Positions 1 through 9,108 of a DNA stretch of 64,000 nt are shown here, piece by piece. The DNA is taken from positions 1-64,000 of the forward strand of contig NZMG01000053.1 in assembly GCA_002694465.1 (NCBI GenBank), read 5' to 3'. The stretch comes from Flavobacteriaceae bacterium (GTDB lineage Bacteria; Bacteroidota; Bacteroidia; Flavobacteriales; Flavobacteriaceae). Made by a program: the position numbers and the translations under genes. The notes beneath the pieces were generated by a model. It ran no database searches. It had not been told where the DNA came from and saw only the letters and a program-made list of their open reading frames with translations. Position 1 is the stretch's first letter, and the number at the start of each line of letters is the position of its first letter.

Positions 1-2
1 AT

Positions 3-287
3 GTGGTAAATTCTGCTATTAAGCAGGAACTCTCTGAAGAAAATCTAGTCACCTCACAAGAAATTAGTGACACAGTTACGATTATTATTCAAATTGATAA
101 AACGGGCAAGATGGCAATTCAGGAGGTGATTGCAGATACAATAACATTAAATAAAATTCCTAGTTTATCTAGACTATTTCAAGAAAGTATTGGTAAAATT
201 TCCAACCCAGCGCCGGCGTATAAAAGGGGTATACCAGTAACGACCACCGTACGATTGCCTTTTATTTTAAATTCGGAAAATTTATAA
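3..287 (+). CDS. C-terminal fragment of a protein, possibly TonB-like, cut by the left edge
   Basis: Only the last ~94 codons are inside the window. The GTG at base 3 is merely the first possible start in this frame; the gene most likely begins before base 1. The tail, with PAYKRG then VTTTVRLPF, resembles the end of TonB C-terminal domains, where a Pro-Ala and Gly-x-Pro-Val stretch precedes a final LPI/LPF beta strand. The similarity is weak and no transmembrane or proline-rich part is visible, so the assignment is tentative. Its stop overlaps the stop of the convergent gene on the other strand. Confidence 0.4.
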   Translation: MVNSAIKQELSEENLVTSQEISDTVTIIIQIDKTGKMAIQEVIADTITLNKIPSLSRLFQESIGKISNPAPAYKRGIPVTTTVRLPFILNSENL

Positions 288-1142
288 ATTCCATTTATAC
301 CCAACTACTAGATCTATGGAAAATTCTCCATTATCATTAAGGTTTAGCGCAAAAATGTCTTGGTATAAAAAGGTTAAATAACCATTCCCAAGAGCAATAT
401 CAGTACCAATTCCGATTCCAAAAGGAGCTTGAAATTCACTTCCAGAAGCAGAAATATTGGTAACCTCTCCATTGTTGTCTGTAAAGCTTAAATCTTGAGA
501 TACGTGAACAAAATCGGCAAATTTAGTATTCACATAAATATCAAAAGTTTCCGTCTTTACAAACTTAAATCGGTAGTTAAGCGAAAGTTGAGTTGAGGAA
601 AAATCGTAATTATTATTTCCCAAAATATGGCGTAACAAGAGCGCCATACTATGCCTCTTAAGTTTCACGTCGTCAATAATTTCCAATTCTACACCAAATT
701 GTGGAAGAGATGTATTATCGGGATTTACAAAATAAGGGTAATTGGTAATCCCAGCGAATCCTCCTAAACGGGTTTTCAGTTGTACCGACGTAGTTGTAGA
801 AGTATAGGAAGCGTCATTTTGCACATTATAGGCATCCACCGCCTTCACTAAATCTGCTTTCGTTAATTTTACTTTTGATACGTCGGATCCTATGTAATTT
901 CTTAGGACATCTTTATATTCTTCTTGGTAGTCGCCGTTTACTTTAGTGTTTTTTAGTTCGACAATTTCATCCCCTTTTTTAATAAAATAACGGTAATTAC
1001 CATCAAAACTATTCCAAAGAAGGGTGAGATTTCCTTCTGCTTCGGGATACAATGTTAGATTTTCTCCATTTACATAATAGGACTGTTGTGAAAATGAAAT
1101 TTGAGTCAAAAATATAGAAAGAACAATTAGTAGGTATTTCAT
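282..1142 (-). CDS. Secreted or outer-membrane protein of unknown function
   Basis: 286 residues with a clear signal peptide (Met-Lys, hydrophobic core, FSQQ at about residues 16-20). The second half alternates polar and hydrophobic residues and has aromatic strand ends, and the C-terminus is VVGYKWNL. This is typical of Bacteroidota outer-membrane beta-strands, so a small beta-barrel or surface protein is likely. I do not recognise the family. It lies 50 bp downstream of the glycosyltransferase on the same strand and could be co-transcribed with it. Confidence 0.65.
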   Translation of the reverse strand: MKYLLIVLSIFLTQISFSQQSYYVNGENLTLYPEAEGNLTLLWNSFDGNYRYFIKKGDEIVELKNTKVNGDYQEEYKDVLRNYIGSDVSKVKLTKADLVKAVDAYNVQNDASYTSTTTSVQLKTRLGGFAGITNYPYFVNPDNTSLPQFGVELEIIDDVKLKRHSMALLLRHILGNNNYDFSSTQLSLNYRFKFVKTETFDIYVNTKFADFVHVSQDLSFTDNNGEVTNISASGSEFQAPFGIGIGTDIALGNGYLTFLYQDIFALNLNDNGEFSIDLVVGYKWNL

Positions 1143-1192
1143 AACATATTGATTTGGTACGCTTAAAGGTAAAAAAATAATTGAAACGAAGC

Positions 1193-2317
1193 CTATTTTT
1201 TAAACGTCCTATCTTTCCATTGATAAGCTCCATGAAAGCTATTAAGTACAACCCAAACTACAATAAAAGAATAGACAAAAGAACTTAGAAATACATAGAA
1301 GAGGTTAATTTTTAGCTTAAGAAATCTAGCTTCAACGGCTAAAATTATACTGTCCAGCATAATTTTTAAAAGTATAAACAGTGCGAAATACAATATTTTT
1401 AATGGGTATATGAAGCAAAAAATAAGACTCATAACTAGGGTGAGATTTGCAAGTAAGGCAATACCTCCCACTAAGGACACAGCAACGTTTTTTAAGTATT
1501 TTGTTTTTGATGCCCAACGTATGCGTTGCTGTATAATTTCTTCCCAGCTTTCTACACAATGCGTAATTATGGCAGCTTCAGGATTCTTTAAATATTTAAT
1601 TTTTTTAGGATATAATGCTTTTATCTTTTCCATTAAAAATATGTCATCACCACTTGCGTGTTTATCATTATCTATAAATCCAGCAACTTCAAAAAAGGCG
1701 TTCTTTTTATAGGCCAAATTTGCTCCATTGCATAGTAGCGGGATGTTATTACCAAATCCCCCCATGGTGGTAGCCTGCAGGCTAAGTACATCAAAGAATT
1801 GATACTGTTTTAAAAAGGAGTCGTCTCTTTCCAAAAATACGGGCATACACACCATTTTGGGGTGTTCTTTTTGTATAAACGCATCCAATAGTACTAACCA
1901 TTTTTCTGGTATTTTACAATCGGCATCTGTGGTAACAATCCAAGGGTGTTGAGCCTGTTTTGCGGCTAAGGTAATAGCATCCTTCTTTGGGGAATTTGAG
2001 TATCTTTTGTTGGATAAAATTTCAAAATGTATTGGTGTATCCTTCAAAAACGTATGAATGATTTCTACTGAAGTATCGCTTGAGTCATCATCTATAAACA
2101 AAATTTCAAATTTAGTTACATCGTATTGTACATTTAAAAGAGTTTTTAATAAAAGGGGGAGATGTTTTTCTTCATTTCTAAAGGGTATGATTATTGAAAA
2201 GGACGTTTTTTGGGCTTTATTTTTAGGGAAAAAGAAAGGAAGTCTTTTTATACCATAAAAAATCCATCCCATAACGATGAAATATAGAAATAATACAATG
2301 AATAAAGCTATAATCAA
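1193..2317 (-). CDS. Family 2 glycosyltransferase, membrane-bound
   Basis: 374 residues. An N-terminal membrane segment (about 2-22) precedes a GT-A domain starting at SIIIPFRNEE (41-50). The nucleotide-sugar binding IDDDSSD is at 75-81, the metal-binding DAD at 131-133, and a QQRIRW motif (QxxRW type) at about 264. Three or more hydrophobic helices fill 280-365. This layout matches processive, membrane-anchored GT2 enzymes that build polysaccharide or glycolipid. The donor and acceptor cannot be read from sequence. Its start overlaps the stop of the upstream flippase-like gene by 4 bp, so the two are probably co-translated. Confidence 0.85.
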   Translation of the reverse strand: MIIALFIVLFLYFIVMGWIFYGIKRLPFFFPKNKAQKTSFSIIIPFRNEEKHLPLLLKTLLNVQYDVTKFEILFIDDDSSDTSVEIIHTFLKDTPIHFEILSNKRYSNSPKKDAITLAAKQAQHPWIVTTDADCKIPEKWLVLLDAFIQKEHPKMVCMPVFLERDDSFLKQYQFFDVLSLQATTMGGFGNNIPLLCNGANLAYKKNAFFEVAGFIDNDKHASGDDIFLMEKIKALYPKKIKYLKNPEAAIITHCVESWEEIIQQRIRWASKTKYLKNVAVSLVGGIALLANLTLVMSLIFCFIYPLKILYFALFILLKIMLDSIILAVEARFLKLKINLFYVFLSSFVYSFIVVWVVLNSFHGAYQWKDRTFKK

Positions 2318-3255
2318 ACTTTTTTAAATTTTATTACATAAAAGCCTCCTAGTATGGCAGGGAGAATAAAATTAAGAAGCCACATAGTGAAAACCGTAGT
2401 TAAAACAACAGTTTCATTAATGTTTATAATAGATAACAGCCAAACTGCAATACTCCCCTTTACAATGACATCAAATAATATAAACATTGGAAGTATCGAA
2501 ACTACTAAATACATGGAAGTTATAAAAGGAATAGTCTCCAAAAATGAAATGTTAGCTCCAAAGAATTGAAGCAAAAAGTAGAATTGACTACTAAAAAGTA
2601 GGTACCTAATAATCGAATAAGAGAAGGTTTCTAATTTTATTGAAAATGAAATATTCTTAAAATAATTCCACACATTTTTAATGGTAAATCCTTTAATAAA
2701 CCATTCTTTTTTTCTGAAGAAATAGGCCGCAAACGTCACTAAAACCAAGATTAAAAAGCCCAAAATTATTTTATATTCAGGTAGGTCAATACGTAGTTTT
2801 GGAAAAACTAAAAACAATCCAGCGATTCCAAAAATTATGGTAGTTAACAATTGAAATGCATTTGACACAAAGTTGAGTAGTACTATTTTTTTTCGGTGTT
2901 GTTTTTCAAAATAAAAAACTTTAGCACCGTAATCACCAATCCGGTTAGGGGTAGCAAGGGAAACGGTAAGGGCAGCTAAACTTTGTTTAGCAGCTTCAGC
3001 AAATGATATCTTTTTTATAACCGTGGTTATGGTTTGCCATTTTTTAATTTCAAAAAACCAATTCGCAATTGTAATTCCTAAAAAAAGGAATAGATAACCA
3101 AAGCTTTTTGTTCTTACAGCGTCAACCATAATACCCCACGAAGCAATGTCCTGCAACACGACCTTTCTATAGATATAGATAAAAGCAACGCTTAAGATAA
3201 AAACCTTTAGGGCAAACCAGCCATATTGCTTAGCTTTGTGAGATAGGGCAACCAT
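2314..3255 (-). CDS. Lysylphosphatidylglycerol synthase TM-region (UPF0104) family membrane protein
   Basis: 313 residues with about eight hydrophobic segments. The conserved signature around LAALTVSLATPNRIGDYGAK (about 91-110) is typical of the UPF0104/AglD-like family, in which a polytopic domain is thought to move or modify lipid-linked molecules. No soluble synthase domain follows, so it is not a full MprF. Pairing with a GT2 enzyme, a 4-bp overlap apart, suggests a shared role in glycolipid or surface-glycan assembly. It is divergent from ruvC, with a 32-bp spacer that must hold both promoters. Confidence 0.75.
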   Translation of the reverse strand: MVALSHKAKQYGWFALKVFILSVAFIYIYRKVVLQDIASWGIMVDAVRTKSFGYLFLFLGITIANWFFEIKKWQTITTVIKKISFAEAAKQSLAALTVSLATPNRIGDYGAKVFYFEKQHRKKIVLLNFVSNAFQLLTTIIFGIAGLFLVFPKLRIDLPEYKIILGFLILVLVTFAAYFFRKKEWFIKGFTIKNVWNYFKNISFSIKLETFSYSIIRYLLFSSQFYFLLQFFGANISFLETIPFITSMYLVVSILPMFILFDVIVKGSIAVWLLSIININETVVLTTVFTMWLLNFILPAILGGFYVIKFKKV

Positions 3256-3287
3256 AGGGTCGCTAAAATACTAAAGTTTTAGAAGGA

Positions 3288-3839
3288 ATGGCTTCCGAAA
3301 AAATTATATTAGGAATAGATCCAGGAACCACAGTAATGGGGTTTGGACTTATTAAAGTCATTAAAAAGGAGATGCAGTTTCTTCAGTTAAATGAACTACA
3401 GCTCTCAAAATACGACGATCATTACGTTCGCCTAAAACATATTTTTGAACGCACCATCGAACTTATCGATACTTTTCACCCAGACGAAATTGCCATTGAA
3501 GCACCTTTTTTTGGAAAGAATGTACAATCCATGCTCAAGTTGGGACGTGCCCAAGGAGTTGCCATGGCGGCAGGTCTTTCACGCCAAGTACCTATTACAG
3601 AGTATTCCCCCAAAAAGATTAAAATGGCCATTACGGGCAATGGAAACGCTAGTAAAGAGCAAGTAGCGAAAATGCTACAAAGTCTTTTAAGTTTGAAAGA
3701 ATTACCAAAAAATCTGGATAGTACAGACGGACTTGCTGCAGCGGTGTGTCATTTTTACAACTCCGGTAAAATTGAATCTGGAAAAAGCTATACAGGATGG
3801 GGTGCTTTTGTAAAACAAAATGAGGACCGAATAGGGTAA
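3288..3839 (+). CDS. ruvC: RuvC, crossover junction endodeoxyribonuclease
   Basis: 183 residues, the normal length. RuvC resolves Holliday junctions with RuvAB during homologous recombination and repair. All acidic catalytic residues are visible: D11 in LGIDPGTT, E71 in IAIEAPFF, and D144/D147 in LDSTDGLAAA, followed by the conserved His of AAVCH. The GKNVQSMLKLGRAQG stretch is also characteristic. The ATG start is preceded by an AGAAGGA-like ribosome site. It heads a plus-strand run with the DUF3667 gene and hemW. Confidence 0.95.
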   Translation: MASEKIILGIDPGTTVMGFGLIKVIKKEMQFLQLNELQLSKYDDHYVRLKHIFERTIELIDTFHPDEIAIEAPFFGKNVQSMLKLGRAQGVAMAAGLSRQVPITEYSPKKIKMAITGNGNASKEQVAKMLQSLLSLKELPKNLDSTDGLAAAVCHFYNSGKIESGKSYTGWGAFVKQNEDRIG

Positions 3840-3842
3840 GTT

Positions 3843-4586
3843 TTGAAATCTGAAACAACATATTGTAAAAATTGTGAAGCTATAGTCTCTGAACAATATT
3901 GCCCAAATTGCGGACAGCGAACCAATGTTGATAAAGTAACCTTCAAAGAAACGTTTCAAGATTTGGTAGATAACATTTTTTCGGTCAATGCTCCATTTTT
4001 TATAACCTTAAAATTATTGTTTGTTAACCCAGGGAGATTATTCCGCGAATACTTGAGGGGCAGACGAAAAACCTATTATAAACCCGTTTCCTTTTTCATC
4101 CTCATTACATTGGTTTATCTTCTTGTACGTGCTTTAATCGATTATGATCCGTTTCAAAACTCTACCATTACGGTGGAGGATAATAGTCAAAGCCAATTAC
4201 TTACTCAGGCTCGAAACTTTATGATGCAAAACATCGATAAATTTCTTTTTCTGTTTGTTATTAATTTGGGAATACTATTGAAGCTCTTTTTTTATAAGAA
4301 ATATCGACTGGCAGAATTTTTAGCGATTGGGTTTTATGTGGCAGCGGTTTACACCTTAATGACTACTTTAAATATGTTTTACGTCCAGTACATTAACCCA
4401 GGCTTTCAGTTTTTAGCGATGCTATTAATGTCACTGTATTTCTGTTATACAATGGTTTCCTTTTTTCAAACCAGAAAGATTTTGACCGCCATAAAATCTA
4501 TTGTCATATTTTTTATGGGGATATTCTCATACGGAATGCTCGCATTTGCGTTATCGTATGTCCTAATTTTACTTAAAAATCCTTAA
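3843..4586 (+). CDS. DUF3667-type membrane protein with N-terminal zinc ribbon
   Basis: 247 residues. The N-terminus carries two CxxC knuckles (C8/C11 and C20/C23), a probable zinc ribbon. A conserved segment with NPGRLFREYLRGRRK (about 60-75) and at least four membrane helices follow. This is the pattern of the DUF3667 family common in Bacteroidota; no function is established. The start is TTG, 3 bp after the ruvC stop. The next in-frame ATG would remove the zinc ribbon, so TTG is preferred. Translational coupling to ruvC is likely. Confidence 0.8.
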   Translation: MKSETTYCKNCEAIVSEQYCPNCGQRTNVDKVTFKETFQDLVDNIFSVNAPFFITLKLLFVNPGRLFREYLRGRRKTYYKPVSFFILITLVYLLVRALIDYDPFQNSTITVEDNSQSQLLTQARNFMMQNIDKFLFLFVINLGILLKLFFYKKYRLAEFLAIGFYVAAVYTLMTTLNMFYVQYINPGFQFLAMLLMSLYFCYTMVSFFQTRKILTAIKSIVIFFMGIFSYGMLAFALSYVLILLKNP

Positions 4587-4596
4587 CCTAATAATC

Positions 4597-5727
4597 GTGT
4601 CTGGAATCTACCTTCATATTCCCTTTTGTAAACAGGCATGTCATTATTGTGACTTTCATTTTTCCACTTCTCTTAAAAATAAGCAGCGTGTTGTAGATGC
4701 TATTTGTAAAGAATTAGTGCTTCGTAAGGATGAGTTAACCGATGAAGTAAAAACTATTTATTTTGGCGGAGGAACTCCGTCCTTACTTTCGGAAGAAGAA
4801 CTATCCAAAATTTTTAAAACGATTGCTGAAAACTTTATAGTTTCAAAAGAGGCTGAAATTACCCTCGAAGCCAATCCAGACGATTTATCTGAAGAAAAAT
4901 TACTACAATTGTCAAAATCCACTATTAATCGTTTAAGTATTGGAGTGCAATCCTTTTTTGAGGAAGATTTAAAATTGATGAATCGTGCTCATAATGCAGG
5001 AGAAGCTTGGGAGTCAATTCAGCTTTCCAAACAATACTTCAGCAATATTAGTATTGATCTCATCTACGGAATTCCAAAAATGACCAACCAACGTTGGCTC
5101 CAAAACTTAGAAAAAGCTTTTGACTTGGAGGTACCTCACATTTCGTGTTATGCCCTAACTGTCGAGCCTAAAACGGCTCTAAAGACCTTTATTAAAAAAG
5201 GAATTGTGCCTCCCGTTGAAGATGAAGTCGCTCAGGAACACCATCAAATTTTAGTTTCAGAGACCGAGAAAAGAGGCTTTGTAAATTATGAATTCTCCAA
5301 TTTTGGAGAACCAAGTTTCGAATCGCAAAACAATTTGGCATACTGGCAAGGGAAACCGTATTTGGGCGTAGGGCCTTCGGCGCATAGTTACAATGGCAGA
5401 ACCCGAAGTTGGAACGTGGCAAACAATTCAAAATATCTAAAAGCCTTAGATGAAAGTTCTCTTCCCATAGAGCGGGAAACGCTCACAAAAAATGATCGCT
5501 ATAATGAATATGTGATGACGCGATTGCGAACCATGTGGGGAATACAGCTAGAAGAAGTGGAAAAACTATTCGGGAAAAAACATCTCGAATATTTGTTAAT
5601 GCAGGCGCAGCTTCATATAAAAAATAACTTTCTTATTATGGAAAACAATACGCTTAAAGTGACAAAAAAAGGCAAATTTTTAAGCGACGGAATTGCAAGT
5701 GATCTTTTCTTGCTAAATTTAGACTGA
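4597..5727 (+). CDS. hemW: HemW-type radical SAM protein (coproporphyrinogen oxidase-like, heme chaperone)
   Basis: 376 residues. The radical SAM cluster motif is CKQACHYCDF, with C11, C15 and C18, and the glycine-rich SAM site YFGGGTPSLL follows. The C-terminal HemW domain includes FSNFGEPSFES and NLAYWQGKPYLGVGPSAHS. HemW-family proteins are often called oxygen-independent coproporphyrinogen III oxidases but are thought to act as heme chaperones. The start is GTG, with no nearby ATG, and the residues right after it (SGIYLHIPFC) are the conserved family N-terminus. Confidence 0.9.
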   Translation: MSGIYLHIPFCKQACHYCDFHFSTSLKNKQRVVDAICKELVLRKDELTDEVKTIYFGGGTPSLLSEEELSKIFKTIAENFIVSKEAEITLEANPDDLSEEKLLQLSKSTINRLSIGVQSFFEEDLKLMNRAHNAGEAWESIQLSKQYFSNISIDLIYGIPKMTNQRWLQNLEKAFDLEVPHISCYALTVEPKTALKTFIKKGIVPPVEDEVAQEHHQILVSETEKRGFVNYEFSNFGEPSFESQNNLAYWQGKPYLGVGPSAHSYNGRTRSWNVANNSKYLKALDESSLPIERETLTKNDRYNEYVMTRLRTMWGIQLEEVEKLFGKKHLEYLLMQAQLHIKNNFLIMENNTLKVTKKGKFLSDGIASDLFLLNLD

Positions 5728-5740
5728 AAACTCATTCCAT

Positions 5741-6487
5741 TTGAAAGCAACAATTACCGTAGGCAAACAATTTTTCAATATCGATTTATCGAAACCACTC
5801 GATATTTCAATTCCCATAAAAGCCCATAAAGGCAAAGCACGCGCTTGGTACATTGATGCCCCGGAAGTATGGCCTGTAAAATTGGGCGATTGGATTGGAA
5901 AGGTAAGCGAAGGTGGCGGAGTCAATTTTAACAATGTGTATTTTAATCCGCATGCTCATGGCACCCATACCGAGAGTGTGGGGCATATTTCGGAGGAGTT
6001 TCATTCGGTACACAACACCTTAAAAAAGTACTTTTTTTTAGCTGAAGTGATTTCGGTAGCGCCAGAAAGTAATAAGGGAGATTTGGTCATTTCAGAAAAA
6101 CAATTAAAACACTTATTGAAAGGGAAAAATCCTGAAGCCCTAGTAATACGTACGATGCCGAATTTAGCTTCCAAGAAAACCAAAAAATACTCCAATACCA
6201 ATTGGCCGTACTTGGAGGGAGAAGCAGCGAATTTTTTAAGAGAATTGGGTGTGGACCATTTACTAATTGATTTACCCTCGGTGGACAAAGAAAAAGACGA
6301 AGGAAAATTATTAGCGCATAAAGCCTTTTGGGATTACCCAAAGAACACTAGATTTAATGCTACTATCACCGAATTTATTTATGTGAATAATCGCATCAAA
6401 GATGGTAGTTATATACTTAACTTACAAACTGCTTCTTTTGTGAATGATGCGACCCCAAGCCGACCTGTTTTATATAAAATTTATTAA
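5741..6487 (+). CDS. Cyclase-family metal-dependent hydrolase (kynurenine formamidase-like)
   Basis: 248 residues. The metal-binding motif of the cyclase/KynB family appears as HAHGTHTES (H71, H73, H76), followed by a His at 82. The opening LSKPLDISIPI is also typical. These enzymes hydrolyse cyclic or linear amides; the substrate here is not evident, and no tryptophan-degradation genes are near. The start is TTG 13 bp after hemW. No ATG occurs before the conserved N-terminal region. Confidence 0.75.
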   Translation: MKATITVGKQFFNIDLSKPLDISIPIKAHKGKARAWYIDAPEVWPVKLGDWIGKVSEGGGVNFNNVYFNPHAHGTHTESVGHISEEFHSVHNTLKKYFFLAEVISVAPESNKGDLVISEKQLKHLLKGKNPEALVIRTMPNLASKKTKKYSNTNWPYLEGEAANFLRELGVDHLLIDLPSVDKEKDEGKLLAHKAFWDYPKNTRFNATITEFIYVNNRIKDGSYILNLQTASFVNDATPSRPVLYKIY

Positions 6488-6488
6488 T

Positions 6489-6836
6489 ATGGAAGCCTCT
6501 TTAAAAATAGAAGAACTCGCCCAATTCTTATTCGGAATTTTTTTATTTACCCAATTGGATTATGCTTGGTGGTGGTTTCCCGTTTTACTATTAACACCCG
6601 ATATTGGAATGTTAGGATATATAGTGAATACAAAAGTAGGAGCCTTTACCTACAATTTATTTCATCATAAAGCCGTAGCTATTTTGGTGTTACTCTTAGG
6701 GTATTATTTATCAAACGATATTATAGCATTGACAGGCATAATTTTGTTTTCTCATTCGGCAATGGATAGGATATTTGGGTACGGATTAAAATATCCAGAT
6801 CTTTTTAAGCACACGCATCTAGGGAACTTAAAATAG
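6489..6836 (+). CDS. DUF4260-type small membrane protein
   Basis: 115 residues starting at the ATG just after the cyclase-family stop. The reading frame stays open further upstream, but that part overlaps the previous gene. It has three to four hydrophobic helices, with conserved LLTPDIGMLGY near residue 40, YNLFHHK near 60 and DRIFGYGLKYP near 100. These match the DUF4260 family, whose function is unknown. It sits in a tight plus-strand run between the hydrolase and a transglutaminase-like protein. Confidence 0.75.
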   Translation: MEASLKIEELAQFLFGIFLFTQLDYAWWWFPVLLLTPDIGMLGYIVNTKVGAFTYNLFHHKAVAILVLLLGYYLSNDIIALTGIILFSHSAMDRIFGYGLKYPDLFKHTHLGNLK

Positions 6837-6837
6837 G

Positions 6838-7764
6838 ATGAAAAAACTTCTTGTCATTTTATGCTTTACTTCATTCCTTGGCTTTTCACAAGACTACGAA
6901 AGAGTCGATGCCATCATTGAATTATATCCTAAAACTTTTAAAAAAGCCGAAGATTTTTCAAAATTAATCACACGTGATTTCTTTACCGAAGAAGATAAAG
7001 TACGTGCCATTTATACGTGGTTAATACAGAATGTGCAATATGACCCGGATGAGTATAAAAAATTCAACTTTTCGTTTACCAATTATCGAGAACGTAATCA
7101 AAAGGAAGAAAAAACAAGAGCGAAAATCATTGAAAGAACCCTTCAAAATGGTATTGCTGTTTGTGAAGGTTATGCTTTCGTGTTTGAAAAATTATGTCAG
7201 TTACAAGGCATTGAAAACTACTTAATACAAGGCGATACCAAAACCCATTTTAAAGATATTGGAAGACCTTTTAAGAAAAACCATATGTGGAATGCAACAA
7301 AGATCGGCGATACTTGGTTTTTGTTCGACGCTACGTGGGGGGCAGGGAAATACAATGGGAAGTTTATTAAAGAGCCTTCCTATTTTTACTATAAAACGGC
7401 GCCAAATCAACTTATAAAAAGTCATTTCCCGGAAATGATAGACGACACTTTTTTAAACTCAGCTATGACGTTTTCAGAATTTACACAAGGCCCCCTCATT
7501 ATTTCACCCAATCTCATTTCGGAGGATATTATTTCACCTAAAAACGGAACTTTGTATTCCAATAGTTCGATGAATGAAATTTATTTTGAAATTAAAACAA
7601 CCGCTCCTAAGGAAATTCAATATGCGTATGGAGATCAAAAGGAATCGGTGCTATTTAGAGAAAAAGAAGGGGTAATACATTTTACCGTTCCTGTACAGAT
7701 GGGACACACTTCGTTACTTATTTATTTTGATAACAATCCAGTTTTGGGTTATAAAGTGGAATAA
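6838..7764 (+). CDS. Exported transglutaminase-like protein
   Basis: 308 residues with a signal peptide (MKKLLVILCFTSFLGFSQ). The transglutaminase-core triad is visible: C109 in AVCEGYAFVF, H149 in KKNHMWNAT and D164 in WFLFDATWGAG. Such exported proteins are predicted to act as peptidases or protein cross-linkers. The C-terminal ~100 residues look like an all-beta domain. It starts directly after the DUF4260 gene stop and is likely in the same operon. Confidence 0.8.
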   Translation: MKKLLVILCFTSFLGFSQDYERVDAIIELYPKTFKKAEDFSKLITRDFFTEEDKVRAIYTWLIQNVQYDPDEYKKFNFSFTNYRERNQKEEKTRAKIIERTLQNGIAVCEGYAFVFEKLCQLQGIENYLIQGDTKTHFKDIGRPFKKNHMWNATKIGDTWFLFDATWGAGKYNGKFIKEPSYFYYKTAPNQLIKSHFPEMIDDTFLNSAMTFSEFTQGPLIISPNLISEDIISPKNGTLYSNSSMNEIYFEIKTTAPKEIQYAYGDQKESVLFREKEGVIHFTVPVQMGHTSLLIYFDNNPVLGYKVE

Positions 7765-7765
7765 T

Positions 7766-8125
7766 ATGCACATAGAAGACTTTCGTAATTATTGCCTCTC
7801 CAAAAAAGGAGTCACCGAATCCTTCCCTTTCGATGAACATACCCTTGTTTTTAAAGTGATGGGAAAAATGTTTGCCATTTGTGGATTGGAACGCATTCCA
7901 TCACAAGTCAATTTAAAATGCGACCCCGATCGATCTGTCGAGCTTCGAACCCAGTACGACGGATTCATACTTCCTGGTTGGCATATGAGTAAGTTACACT
8001 GGAATACCGTCATTATTGAATCGAATCTTCCGCTTAAACTTATCATAGAGCTTATTGATCATTCCTACGATTTGGTGGTTTCTGGATTAACCAAAAAATT
8101 AAAAGAGGAACTTAAAAATTTATAA
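7766..8125 (+). CDS. MmcQ/YjbR family DNA-binding-like protein
   Basis: 119 residues starting at the ATG two bases after the previous stop; a longer in-frame start overlaps that gene and is less likely. The order of motifs follows the MmcQ/YjbR (CyaY-like fold) family: KGVTESFPFDEHTLVFKVMG, then SQVNLKCDPD, PGWHMSKLHWNTV and a C-terminal HSYDLV. Members are proposed DNA-binding proteins, but no clear role is known. The 3' end overlaps the end of the convergent AraC gene by 6 bp. Confidence 0.85.
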   Translation: MHIEDFRNYCLSKKGVTESFPFDEHTLVFKVMGKMFAICGLERIPSQVNLKCDPDRSVELRTQYDGFILPGWHMSKLHWNTVIIESNLPLKLIIELIDHSYDLVVSGLTKKLKEELKNL

Positions 8126-8968
8126 TTGGCTTTGCTTTTGATACTGAAGAGGTCGCAAACCTTTCTGTTCTTTAAACTTTCGATGAAAGTTTGAAATGTT
8201 ATTAAATCCGCTGGATTCAGCTATTTCGATGATACTCATTTCGGGATGTTTTTTGAGCAAATTACAAGCTTCTTCAATACGGATTTCATTTAAAAATTCA
8301 ATATAAGTTTTACGTGTTCTCTTTTTAAAATAGCGGCAAAACGCTTGAGGAGTCATCGCTGCTTCCGAAGCAATTTGAGGTAAGGTAATTTTCTCCCGAA
8401 AATGGTTCATACTAAAATTGTAAATAATGCCCATACGCCGACCCTCATTATCTGAGTACTTTTTTGTTTGTGCAAAAGAGGAAAGCGGTATAAATAGAGA
8501 TTCATTAATTGCTTTTAAGAGCTGAAGAAATAGAATAAATCGCTCCAGTTTTGAAACAGAGAAAAGAGCTTCAAATGAGGCAATGATTTCTTCGGAAGAG
8601 TCCGAAATTTTGAAACTCTGTGTAGCCTTTTCGAAAAAAGAATCTAAAGATTTTAATTCTTCAGTTTCAAAAAAGTCATTCCCAAAGGAATCTTTTTTAA
8701 AGAAGACCGTCAGCATATGTGATGGTGAATCTTTTAGAGTAGTGCTTTTGAAAACATGAGGAACGTTGCTTCCTAAAACAATTAATTCGCCCGCTTGAAA
8801 AGAATGCACCGCATCCCCAACAATTAAGGATCCTCCCCCTTTTTTAATAACACTTAACTGAATTTCCTCGTGTTGATGAAATAAATTATAGAATAGAGGT
8901 TGCTTATCCTCTTGAAGAATGAGCGCATCATTTTTAGGCTTTGGAATTGTAAATGGAAGGACCTTCAT
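8120..8968 (-). CDS. AraC family regulator with N-terminal cupin sensor, probable regulator of hydroxyproline use
   Basis: 282 residues from the ATG that gives MKVLPFTIP; an upstream in-frame ATG would add ten residues unlike the family. Residues ~15-110 are a cupin sensor (HQHEEIQLSVIKKGGGSLIVGD). Residues ~185-282 are a double helix-turn-helix AraC domain, with AAMTPQAFCRYFKKRTRKT and ESSGFNNISNFHRKFKE. It is transcribed away from the hydroxyproline operon across a 140-bp gap, so control of that operon by an intermediate is the obvious inference. Confidence 0.85.
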   Translation of the reverse strand: MKVLPFTIPKPKNDALILQEDKQPLFYNLFHQHEEIQLSVIKKGGGSLIVGDAVHSFQAGELIVLGSNVPHVFKSTTLKDSPSHMLTVFFKKDSFGNDFFETEELKSLDSFFEKATQSFKISDSSEEIIASFEALFSVSKLERFILFLQLLKAINESLFIPLSSFAQTKKYSDNEGRRMGIIYNFSMNHFREKITLPQIASEAAMTPQAFCRYFKKRTRKTYIEFLNEIRIEEACNLLKKHPEMSIIEIAESSGFNNISNFHRKFKEQKGLRPLQYQKQSQL

Positions 8969-9080
8969 TATGTTAAAATATATTACAATAATAATCAATA
9001 AATATATTTAAAGTAAAAAATGGGGTAAAATAGTATCATATTTGGATAATTTTCTACGCTCACAATCATGACAGTTGCTT

Positions 9081-9088
9081 TACTTTTG
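9081..9088 (+). promoter_or_regulatory. Candidate -7 box for the hydroxyproline operon
   Basis: TACTTTTG fits the Bacteroidota sigma-A -7 consensus TAnnTTTG and lies 20 bp before the first ATG of the operon. No good -33 TTTG box is seen at the usual distance, which would suit a promoter that needs an activator such as the neighbouring AraC protein. This is a sequence match only. Confidence 0.4.
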
Positions 9089-9108
9089 AATCATTAAAAT
9101 AGCATCTT